A DNA stretch of 64,000 bases from Bacillus sp. F19 (GTDB lineage Bacteria > Bacillota > Bacilli > Bacillales > Bacillaceae), in NCBI GenBank assembly GCA_023823795.1, contig CP085710.1, positions 3,560,001 to 3,624,000 on the forward strand, given 5' to 3'. Position 1 is the first letter of the stretch; each line of letters opens with the position of its first letter. The notes beneath the pieces were generated by a model that did no database searches, was not told the DNA's origin, and saw only the letters and a program-made list of their open reading frames with translations. The position numbers and the translations under genes are program-made. This document shows, one piece after another, positions 8,513-16,885 of the stretch.

Positions 8513-10258
8513 TTATTGAGGTTCGCCCAGAATGTTGCACAGTTCACTTCTTTTCACTACAACCCTGTTGATTGTGCCCTGAAAATAATCCTTTATTTCA
8601 TTCCTTTTCAACAAGCACCTGATGATTGATTCCTCTATCTTCAGTTCATCAGCCGCTCTTCTTACCGACATGTATTCAGATTTAAAATGAATAATATCTT
8701 TATAACGAAAGACCATTACTTGTTTCCCGCTTTTAAAGCTTACTATCTTAATTGGGCGAAGGAGGTGTCTGCTCACTAATTTGCCAACTGTATCATACTC
8801 CATTTTAAGGATCTTTTTGACTTCATTTGCCCCAATAAACAAGAAGTCCATTTCAATTGAACGATGATCAAAATAAAGATCTGTTAACTTAGGAGCAAGA
8901 ACACAGGAATATACTTTCCCTTCATTGTTAAAAAGGGCTTTCATTGCAAGTCCGATTCCGTATCTTGACTTATACATCTCCAATAGATAGCTAAATGGCA
9001 ACTTCTCTTTTACATCTTGAATAACCTCGAACGTAAGGTTGCCCATCAACCAGTCCGCTTCCGCTTTTTTGATAAATGTGCTTTTATAGTTTGGAAGATG
9101 GTGTTCAGATAATATCCCCTCTTCCAAACACTTTTTGAGCAGCATGTGATTCATTCCTAATAAAAGCGATGCTTGCTTTTTATTTATGTACTTTTTGCTG
9201 GCGTTTTTCATTTTAATAAGGGATTTGTGTTCAATCCTCGTAAGAGAATATTCCTTTTTATTTCCCTTTGGTTTATAAACGCCCTTATTAAGCAAAAGGC
9301 CTAATTGATAGTTAGTAACCCCCTCCTGTTCCATGATGTATTTTTTATTTATTCTCTTTTTACAATGTAAATAATGAGTATATAGAGAGATCAGTTCCTT
9401 TTTTGATACGAGTTGTTCAAATGCTTTTACTCTTCTTTGCCTCTTCTTATCATTAGGAACTTTTGCGAGAAACGCATCAAATACCGTATAAAAATTCTTG
9501 GGAAAATCATCAAACATCCAATAGACGTTAGCCAATGTCAATGTTTGTTCATATAAAGGAGTATCCGTGTTTAATCCATGCGGATTGGTTGGATAGTCAA
9601 GAAAACGAGGCAATTCATCTAAAATTTTTACTGTCACTAAAACCAGCTCGAAAAAATTAGATAGAGACAGCCGATTTAACCATTCATTTCCTTGTATATC
9701 CTTACTGATCAACCTATCCTGGAAATAGGATTGGGACTTATAAATGAGTGAATTTACTTTTATGAAGAATGGTTTTCCCTGGCTTATCGGCATTTCGCAC
9801 TTTCTGCATGAATTGCTCATCACACAATTCAACGTGACTGGTGAATGACAATTCAAACAACCATCACTCATTAATACAGAATGCTCTAAACAAATAGTCA
9901 TAAAATTGAAGCACCATGGCCATTTATGATACAGATTCTTTTCTATGCACAGCGGACAGAATTTGATATTACTCTTGTTTATTAGTTGTTTAGAGGTTTT
10001 TGCACCGCCCTCATTACAATGATAATGAGAAGAACGTCGATAGAGGTCTTCAGGTGATTTTTGGGAGAGGCTCGCTATTTTCTCAACACTTTTCATTGAG
10101 ATATCATTGTTCATTAATTCATGATACGTTAAATCCAAATAATCTCGAAAATTAGCGGGAGATTTATGAAAGTTTTCCATCGATAAACGCAGGAGATAGC
10201 TTGATAAACTTTCATAAGGGTATACATTCGGTCTTATTAGAAATGGTTTTAGCTGCAG
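8513..10258 (-). CDS. tniQ: TniQ/TnsD family target-selection protein 2
   Basis: About 582 aa. The first in-frame ATG (10180) would remove the diagnostic N-terminus, because the frame upstream encodes PYESLSSYLLRLSMENF, the TniQ signature. A GAGGAGGTG ribosome site lies at 10268-10276, but its ATG at 10265 is out of frame by one base. The in-frame candidates are CTG 10258 or ATC 10261. Either the start is non-canonical or there is a one-base indel. Zinc motifs are CPLC near residue 100, CLNC and CRKC near 136-160. It is unlike TniQ-1 in sequence, so it may serve a second targeting mode. Confidence 0.82.
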   Translation of the reverse strand: MQLKPFLIRPNVYPYESLSSYLLRLSMENFHKSPANFRDYLDLTYHELMNNDISMKSVEKIASLSQKSPEDLYRRSSHYHCNEGGAKTSKQLINKSNIKFCPLCIEKNLYHKWPWCFNFMTICLEHSVLMSDGCLNCHSPVTLNCVMSNSCRKCEMPISQGKPFFIKVNSLIYKSQSYFQDRLISKDIQGNEWLNRLSLSNFFELVLVTVKILDELPRFLDYPTNPHGLNTDTPLYEQTLTLANVYWMFDDFPKNFYTVFDAFLAKVPNDKKRQRRVKAFEQLVSKKELISLYTHYLHCKKRINKKYIMEQEGVTNYQLGLLLNKGVYKPKGNKKEYSLTRIEHKSLIKMKNASKKYINKKQASLLLGMNHMLLKKCLEEGILSEHHLPNYKSTFIKKAEADWLMGNLTFEVIQDVKEKLPFSYLLEMYKSRYGIGLAMKALFNNEGKVYSCVLAPKLTDLYFDHRSIEMDFLFIGANEVKKILKMEYDTVGKLVSRHLLRPIKIVSFKSGKQVMVFRYKDIIHFKSEYMSVRRAADELKIEESIIRCLLKRNEIKDYFQGTINRVVVKRSELCNILGEPQ

Positions 10259-10349
10259 GATTCATTTCACCTCCTCTATTTGATTTTCCTAGTATTTTAA
10301 GCATGGGGAAATTTATACATAAAATCGTTCAAATAAATATGAAAAGAAA

Positions 10350-10392
10350 ATACCGCGTCTGCAGCAAAGTTGATTTGCTGCAGACGCGGTAT
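10350..10392 (-). terminator. Strong terminator after the Abi_C gene
   Basis: A perfect 19-bp inverted repeat (ATACCGCGTCTGCAGCAAA and its complement) with a 5-base loop. On the minus strand it is followed by TTTTCTTTT. It ends the Abi_C/UDG operon just before tniQ-2. Confidence 0.92.
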
Positions 10393-10409
10393 CCTCCATT
10401 CAAAAGCTC

Positions 10410-11246
10410 CTAAAAATGATGATGGTTTATTTCGCTGGTCTGTTTCTTCGAATGAACATGACTCAACTTCCCTTCAACAGATTCAATGAACTCAATCATA
10501 CTGGATATATTTTTAAAAATTAACATGCTTTCTTGATAATTCAGAATCGGGTTATCATGGGCAAAACTTTTGTCATTTCTCACTGAGTTAAAAGCATCCA
10601 GTAACGAAATGGATGACTTAAGAATTCGCAGAGTCATAACAGATTCAATCAACTTGTTTTTCTCAAGCACCTTTACATATTCCCCGTATAAACTATGTAA
10701 CGCTTTATCTTTATCATAAGAAATTTGATGTTTTCTACACAGACTCCTAAAGTATTTCACAGTATACGTATGAAGCCTGTCAAGAGCTGCTTCTGGTTCA
10801 TTTCTTTCAATGCTTTCTTTAATATTTTGGGCTAAAACGGAAAAATCTTTATCTTCTATCTGTGGTTTTAAAATTCCATTCACAAATTCTGTTACACCTT
10901 TTTGATTTAGATTCTCTGCAATGGAATAACAAGCATCGAATAAAACTTGCTCTGATTCTTCAATTTCCTGATCGTACAATTCTTTTCTCTCTTTCCAATG
11001 ATCAAGCATTGAAAAAATAAGTTTTGATACGTTTTCATCCGCCTCTAATTCCCAAAAGGCACGTAATCGATTTGCTTTCGATTCACCTTTTATAGAATAC
11101 TGTTCATCATAAATATCAATACCTGTAGTTTCGATTACAAAATCTCGTAGCGTTCCATTATTAAAATGTAAAACATACCCACTGCCCATATTTAAAAATC
11201 TTTCTAATTTAATTCTGTCAATATGTTTTAGATTTGACATCGTCAT
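10410..11246 (-). CDS. Abortive infection family protein (Abi_C, HEPN-like)
   Basis: 278 aa. Residues 20-66 (GSGYVLHF, GIDIYDEQY, SKANRLRAFWE) match the N-terminal region found in Abi_C-type proteins. The C-terminal 80 residues carry R223-x6-H230 (RNDKSFAH), a HEPN-style Rx(4-6)H motif, in a helical Abi_C domain. Established knowledge: such domains are often RNases that shut down the cell on phage infection. The start overlaps the stop of the UDG-like gene by one base (TAATG), so the two are translationally coupled and probably act together. Confidence 0.82.
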   Translation of the reverse strand: MTMSNLKHIDRIKLERFLNMGSGYVLHFNNGTLRDFVIETTGIDIYDEQYSIKGESKANRLRAFWELEADENVSKLIFSMLDHWKERKELYDQEIEESEQVLFDACYSIAENLNQKGVTEFVNGILKPQIEDKDFSVLAQNIKESIERNEPEAALDRLHTYTVKYFRSLCRKHQISYDKDKALHSLYGEYVKVLEKNKLIESVMTLRILKSSISLLDAFNSVRNDKSFAHDNPILNYQESMLIFKNISSMIEFIESVEGKLSHVHSKKQTSEINHHHF

Positions 11247-11908
11247 TATCCTTTCAGAGCTTCTATATGAGGAATTATTTTCATCCAGCTTTTTTTATGC
11301 CCTTCCATTCCACCGAAATTGGCCATGCCCAACCTCCCTGGATGAACGACGCTAAATAGCTTCATTTCTCCAACGATAAATGGCTCCGTAGAATCTCTGG
11401 CTTTTGGATAAGAACATCTGAGTTTTGGGTATTCATTGCGATATACCCGCTTTATTGAATCGAATGCATCCTCGCCCAAGGCAATGATAATCTTCGGTTT
11501 GATTATTTCAATCACTGGCCTTAAAAAGGAATGACTGCAGTTACTTTTCCATGCAGATTTTAGTTTTTGGTTTTTTTCTCCATCTTTCATACATAACACG
11601 CTATTGGTAAAAAACAGTCCAACGTTCTCATCAACTCCAATCCATTTGAGGAGTTGGAGCAGATTGCGGTTCGTATCATCCAAAACATTTACTTTACCAT
11701 TTTGACTAATAAACCCCGAGCTATTATACCAATCCTTCCCAATAACGAGAACATCCGCATCTAGATCCCCATACCATTCACTCCAAGGACCTATTGCCGA
11801 GGAATCAAATTTCCCTTCTAGTATTATTGATGGATTGTGCATGTTTGGACCACACAGGAAACAGCTTTTTCTTTTCTTTATCAAATTCTCATATTCTACT
11901 ATTTTCAT
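11246..11908 (-). CDS. Uracil-DNA glycosylase-like protein
   Basis: 220 aa. The fold markers of the UDG superfamily are visible: an N-terminal Cys pair (SCFLC), VLVIGKDWYNSSG (position of motif A), FFTNSVLCMK, KIIIALGEDAF and VVHPGRLGM (motif B His-Pro). Motif A lacks the usual GxAPG, so the substrate may not be uracil. It precedes and is coupled to the Abi_C gene. DNA glycosylase-type enzymes are known in phage defence, where they act on modified phage DNA. Inference: this pair senses or attacks modified DNA. Confidence 0.75.
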   Translation of the reverse strand: MKIVEYENLIKKRKSCFLCGPNMHNPSIILEGKFDSSAIGPWSEWYGDLDADVLVIGKDWYNSSGFISQNGKVNVLDDTNRNLLQLLKWIGVDENVGLFFTNSVLCMKDGEKNQKLKSAWKSNCSHSFLRPVIEIIKPKIIIALGEDAFDSIKRVYRNEYPKLRCSYPKARDSTEPFIVGEMKLFSVVHPGRLGMANFGGMEGHKKSWMKIIPHIEALKG

Positions 11909-11982
11909 CTATGCCCCCTCCTGGTCATATTGTTTATTTTCCATACAGACTTACTCGAATACGTATCAAATGTCAAAATTCA

Positions 11983-14565
11983 TTAATTCAATTCAACCTC
12001 GGAAATGTACAATCGAAGTATTTGTATCACTTCTCGCCTTACAATCGGCGATAAGGGAACCTTTTCCCAATTTATTTGTTTCAATAATTTTATGCATTCT
12101 TCTCCGTCTAAATTTTGATCTTTTAATATTTCTGCAATACTAATAGCCGTTGTACGTGTAAACCCTATTCCCATTAATGAAATAGGTGTTTTTTCTGAAG
12201 CACCTAATTCTAGCCAAATAGTTAAATCTGATAGATCTTCTTCAATTACGTCATTGTTCAATTCCATGAAGTAATTTAGAATATCGCGGTAACACGCAAA
12301 ATATTTTACAAATTTAAAGCGGGCAAACTCTTCGATATCCTTCATTGTTTCTCTAATAATGCTTTGTTTATTTTTACTCCTATCTCGTTTCTGCCAATAT
12401 TTAATATTACGAGCAATGATACGAGACAATGAATAACCTCTCATCCATTCAATTATCAGTAATGAGTAAGGGAAGTTTTTACCAGGATGTTCCCCTGATA
12501 AAATTTCTTGTATTTTTTCTACGATTTTAATATATCTATCTAAAGCAGCTTTATTATTTGGGTGAACTGGAGTGTAAAGTTCAATTGAGTGATAAGCCTC
12601 TTTAAAGAAATCGAGTAGCTGCTGCTGTGCTAATGGGCTAACACCTGGATGTTTAAGAAGGATCCCTTCTGGAACTTCGATATCTTTTAAGGCGTTTGAT
12701 ATGCTTGATTCTAATTCTTTGATGGAATCCTCATCATATTTTTGCAAAAAAGGAGATTCACTTAATCTATCACTTCTTATATATTCTCCCAGTAAATATG
12801 AAAATCCGTATTCAAGTTCAGGCTTTTGAAGACTCTTACTTCTAGGTGTTCCTTCATCAATAAATTCGATCAATTTTTCTACGTCATTATTTAATAGATT
12901 GTCCATCGTTTTTTCTATTTGATATTTTTTTCTAATCGTTGGAGGTGAGTTGTTCCAAATATCCTCTTTATTTGTATCAATGCAAATCACATTTCCTTGA
13001 AACTCTTTTCCTTGCCTGCCTGCTCTTCCAGCAAGATTCCAAAAATCCATTTCTCCCATAGGTATTCCTCTGCCCTTTTGTGGACCTCTGACAAAAATGC
13101 TTCTTGCGGGAAGATTCATCCCTTCGATTAAAGTAGAGGTACATATTAAAAATTGAATAATACCTTCAGAAAAGAGTCGTTCTATTTCATTTTTTATGAT
13201 CAGGGGCATGTTGCCGTAATGATACCCCACTTTTCGTGACAGGATATGTGCAAGGGTGTAATCAGGATTTACTGTGTCTTTGATTAACTTAATCAGTTCG
13301 ATTATTTCAGGATGATTTGAATCATTTTCGGCACCTTGTAATTCCCATAGAATGTGTCCGCAATTTTCCGCACTCGAAGGGAGATTTGCATAAACGAGAT
13401 TTCCTCCTGCGGGATCAGCTAATGCATGGGTAACAAATGCCAATCTCTCCGTGACGTTAGTCGACCTTTTTGAAAGTGAAAAATCACCTAGTTTAACAAC
13501 CTCTCCGTTTGCACATAAAGACATTGTCCATTCTTTTGGCTTCCTAAAAACTTGATTTGCCCAAAGTAAGTTTTGATTTACAGTAACTAGTTCTTTTTCC
13601 ACGGCTTTTCCCTTTGAAGTTTCAGCTCTTTGTTCTAGTAAAACTTCTGGATTAGAAGTCATCGGACTTGAGAAAATGACCTTCCCATTCGCAGACCTTC
13701 TAGAAACTTCTTCTATTATTTGTTGAAGCAATATCCCTCTTGTCCCATCCCCTATTTTTTGTGCTTCATCTACTATCAACAACTCAGGAGCCATTTCATG
13801 ATGATCTGCTAATAACCATTGAAATCTTTCTTGTGTTAAAACAAACACTTTTTTACTAAACCTATTTGATAAATCATCCATAAGCGGAACAGTAGAAACA
13901 AATATGTTTTTCAACTGATGTTCAATGAGCATTTTCCTGATATCCAACTCAACCTGTTGAATTAAAGCCCTGGTCGGTACGATGTATACAATCACTCCAT
14001 TCGAATGATTTTGGAGAAACATTCGAATAATATGCAGCAAAATAAAGGATTTCCCTACCGAAGTCGGAGCAGAAATACTAACCCAGTCATTTTTTCTTGT
14101 TTCATCTAATACCTCATACTGAAATTTATTGATGGGAATGATTAATTCTCTTTTAGAGTCAAAAATAGAATACTTCATTAACCGATTCATAGAATCTAAA
14201 TTGAATTCCATTGGTATATGATCTTTGTAATCGGATAAAAGTTGGTTCCGATTTATACTTAGATTGATAGCTGTGTGATTTGTCATTTTATCCAGAATGT
14301 AAGCGGCAGAATTCTTTTGATTTTCTGACGTACCAACTGATTGCAAGACATATTGAGCAATTCTAAAAGCAGTATCCAAGTGCTTTGCGTCATCTGATTC
14401 TGAAAAGATACTGGCACACATAAGCAAGTATCTTAAATCGATTTCAGGTGATTCATCATAAGATAATGGAAATTGTTGTCGGATGGATTTATAAAGAAGA
14501 GGTTTATATTTTTCTTGATATCCCTGTAATTGAAATAAATTATGAGGCAATCTCGATTTATACAT
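11983..14565 (-). CDS. hamB: HamB, Hachiman system helicase
   Basis: 860 aa from ATG 14565, which has GGAGG nine bases upstream; a 22-residue longer frame has no ribosome site. Walker A APTSVGKS is at about 166-173, motif II DEAQ at 265-268, and motif VI GRAGRQG marks a superfamily 2, Ski2-like helicase. The C-terminal 350 residues are helical. It overlaps hamA by eight bases. Established knowledge: HamB loads on and surveys DNA and restrains the HamA nuclease; activation during phage infection leads to DNA clearance. Confidence 0.92.
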   Translation of the reverse strand: MYKSRLPHNLFQLQGYQEKYKPLLYKSIRQQFPLSYDESPEIDLRYLLMCASIFSESDDAKHLDTAFRIAQYVLQSVGTSENQKNSAAYILDKMTNHTAINLSINRNQLLSDYKDHIPMEFNLDSMNRLMKYSIFDSKRELIIPINKFQYEVLDETRKNDWVSISAPTSVGKSFILLHIIRMFLQNHSNGVIVYIVPTRALIQQVELDIRKMLIEHQLKNIFVSTVPLMDDLSNRFSKKVFVLTQERFQWLLADHHEMAPELLIVDEAQKIGDGTRGILLQQIIEEVSRRSANGKVIFSSPMTSNPEVLLEQRAETSKGKAVEKELVTVNQNLLWANQVFRKPKEWTMSLCANGEVVKLGDFSLSKRSTNVTERLAFVTHALADPAGGNLVYANLPSSAENCGHILWELQGAENDSNHPEIIELIKLIKDTVNPDYTLAHILSRKVGYHYGNMPLIIKNEIERLFSEGIIQFLICTSTLIEGMNLPARSIFVRGPQKGRGIPMGEMDFWNLAGRAGRQGKEFQGNVICIDTNKEDIWNNSPPTIRKKYQIEKTMDNLLNNDVEKLIEFIDEGTPRSKSLQKPELEYGFSYLLGEYIRSDRLSESPFLQKYDEDSIKELESSISNALKDIEVPEGILLKHPGVSPLAQQQLLDFFKEAYHSIELYTPVHPNNKAALDRYIKIVEKIQEILSGEHPGKNFPYSLLIIEWMRGYSLSRIIARNIKYWQKRDRSKNKQSIIRETMKDIEEFARFKFVKYFACYRDILNYFMELNNDVIEEDLSDLTIWLELGASEKTPISLMGIGFTRTTAISIAEILKDQNLDGEECIKLLKQINWEKVPLSPIVRREVIQILRLYISEVELN

Positions 14566-15535
14566 CCTGAATTGCCTCCAAAAATTTATTTCTGAAAACT
14601 TGTACAGAAGGAAAAGGGATAAGAAACACATCTAAAGTGAAATTTTCTAGATATTGATGTCTTTTAATTCCAGTATTTATTTTTCCTGACCAGTTTGTAA
14701 GGGCTTGATTAATTTCACCTAATACAATTTCTTGTGTCTTTTCAAATGGAACTGAACAATACGAATCAATATCAAATCCTATTAAACACGCACCTCTATA
14801 CTCGAGTGAATTGAATGATGGATGGTTTGGATCAAGATAGTTAAGCATCGCTGCTTCCAGTTCGACATTTGCAAAATCGAGATTAGTCAAAAGCAATTGA
14901 AGATCTCTTTCTCTAGGATTTTCAGCCCCTCCTGGTCCTATTAAGTAAGGAGCAAGACTTTCAAAACACTCCCGAATCGCACTATCAATTGATTGGTAAA
15001 GTTTAGACTCCCCCCAATAAAGCAATAATTTTTCGGTTGCTGTGTCATAGCCTATATGAATAGCATCTGCCCCTTGGTAATGAAGTTGTCCACTTGTTTT
15101 AAGTGACATCTTGGAGATTGCCTGCGGGAACCTTAATACACTTTGAATGAGTAAATAGAGCAGCATCTCCCCGCCTTCTCCCGTCTTCTTTAATTGGGTA
15201 AACAGTTTTCTTGCTTTCTTTTTTAACATTACCGTATTTATTGTAGTATTCTCTTCATCATCCATCTTTTTCGCCTTTGAAATTTCTGAGCGAGGAATCG
15301 CATAATCTAATAGAAAACATGCTATTCTGATTGCAAAATCTTCTACTCTCGGTAAATGCTGACCATCAGACGAAAGCATAAAGCATCTTGTCGTAGCTTT
15401 TGTTCCAATAATTTGTTGATGAGTATTTACTTGTGTTAGATAAGCGTTCAATTCCTCTCCATTGCCTCGGAGCAAGGACTGAATATATTGATCCAGAAAA
15501 TCCTCTTTTCTGGTAGCACGTAATGGCGATGACAT
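14558..15535 (-). CDS. hamA: HamA (DUF1837), Hachiman system nuclease
   Basis: 325 aa, matching the family. A PD-(D/E)xK-type catalytic set is visible: E123 (GEGGE), D157 (QGADAIH) and E176-x-K178 (WGESKLY). A conserved basic C-terminal block (INTGIKRHQYL) follows. The order hamA-hamB on one transcript is that of the Hachiman defence system. The start at 15535 follows GGAGGG. HamA is the DNA-degrading effector. Confidence 0.92.
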   Translation of the reverse strand: MSSPLRATRKEDFLDQYIQSLLRGNGEELNAYLTQVNTHQQIIGTKATTRCFMLSSDGQHLPRVEDFAIRIACFLLDYAIPRSEISKAKKMDDEENTTINTVMLKKKARKLFTQLKKTGEGGEMLLYLLIQSVLRFPQAISKMSLKTSGQLHYQGADAIHIGYDTATEKLLLYWGESKLYQSIDSAIRECFESLAPYLIGPGGAENPRERDLQLLLTNLDFANVELEAAMLNYLDPNHPSFNSLEYRGACLIGFDIDSYCSVPFEKTQEIVLGEINQALTNWSGKINTGIKRHQYLENFTLDVFLIPFPSVQVFRNKFLEAIQDV

Positions 15536-15751
15536 GATAAAATACCCTCCACTCCCCTAAAATCGTTCCAATATTTATCTGAAATGTAAAATAGTATTAG
15601 GTCAATTATATCAAAATACTTAAGCACCTATAAGGGAACTGACATTCGAAATGAAAGAAAATGCAAAGAAGGCCTACTCCATAAAGAGCGGCCATTTAGA
15701 GAATTTAACTTCAACTCGAATTCTTCAAACTTTACCAAGCTAATATATTCA

Positions 15752-16885
15752 TTAACTAAGAACCCTTTCAAATTCATAACTCACAATTTCAGGTATATAC
15801 CTACTATTTCTTTTAAGAACATTGTATAAATATCTATAGTTGTTCTTTTTACTGTCTGACAATTTTTCATCATTATCAAATACTGTTAATTCAAAAATGA
15901 TAAAATAATCATTTTCAATTAATGTTGCAAACGGAAATATATCAAGTAGGATAAATGGATTATAGGTATGCGGAATATACAACTCAAAGTCAGAACTAAT
16001 GATTAGATTTTTTTCACTCCAAACTTCGTGTCTTTCTCCTTTTGCTAAAAACCATCCTTCAGGAGTTAATTGTACATAAGTTACATTTTCTTGTTCTGTT
16101 ATATTCAATAAGCCGCATTCCACCCCTTTCTCAAGCCCTAAAGTAACAGGGGGTAAATATGATATATTGACCCATTCGTTTTTGTTTACCTGTAGTCTGG
16201 AAATACTATTTAACAAATAAAATGTCTGTCTTGAGACGAATTTTTTTTTGTAAAAATCATTTATGAAGTCTTCAGAATCTCTCATTTTCCATTCGATAAA
16301 TTCCACTTCATTAAAATAGACTTTATTTTTCTGCTTTTGTAAAAGATTCATTTCTAGACTATATTGAATCAAGTCTTTTAAAAGATTTCTTTCACTTTCA
16401 TCAAACTGTAACGTTTCGATCATTTTATTAATTTGTTTATCATATCTTTTTCCTGAATGAAAAATAGACCCCTGCTCTCTTAAATACAAAAGAACTAAAA
16501 CAAATTTTAACATGAGGCTTTGATTTGTTTTGGTCTTTATTTCATCTAAATCTTTTACTACTAAGCCACGTCCATCCACCCAAAGCAATTCTTTTAGATC
16601 TTTTGGTAAAATACTGTTCACTAGTAAGCCATATTGCTCTAACTCTTTTATCTGTTTTTCAGAAAGTGATCTGCCGCTATAGACATGCATAAACAGGCTG
16701 TTCACAGTTTCATTGCTGATATAAGGGAATATCCGATTACTTATTTTCTCCATATTTTTTAAAAAGTCTACTATTTTTGATATATACCAATGCTTTTTAA
16801 CACCTTCTACAAAAAGACTTAACTTCTTAGCAATTCCTACTATTGTTTCATCATCAAGTCCTTGTAATGCTTCCTCTAAGTTCAT
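15752..16885 (-). CDS. XPB-helicase partner with Helicase_C_3-like (XPB N-terminal) domain
   Basis: 377 aa. The first 200 residues are helical and charged. Around residues 295-345, IISSDFELYIPHTYNPFILL followed by FATLIE resembles the domain that precedes bacterial XPB helicases (Helicase_C_3, helicase-associated). It starts inside the end of the XPB gene (ATGA overlap), so the helicase and this domain are split over two coupled genes. No catalytic motif is visible; likely a substrate adaptor of the helicase. Function in defence is inferred from location between Hachiman and other cargo. Confidence 0.65.
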   Translation of the reverse strand: MNLEEALQGLDDETIVGIAKKLSLFVEGVKKHWYISKIVDFLKNMEKISNRIFPYISNETVNSLFMHVYSGRSLSEKQIKELEQYGLLVNSILPKDLKELLWVDGRGLVVKDLDEIKTKTNQSLMLKFVLVLLYLREQGSIFHSGKRYDKQINKMIETLQFDESERNLLKDLIQYSLEMNLLQKQKNKVYFNEVEFIEWKMRDSEDFINDFYKKKFVSRQTFYLLNSISRLQVNKNEWVNISYLPPVTLGLEKGVECGLLNITEQENVTYVQLTPEGWFLAKGERHEVWSEKNLIISSDFELYIPHTYNPFILLDIFPFATLIENDYFIIFELTVFDNDEKLSDSKKNNYRYLYNVLKRNSRYIPEIVSYEFERVLS

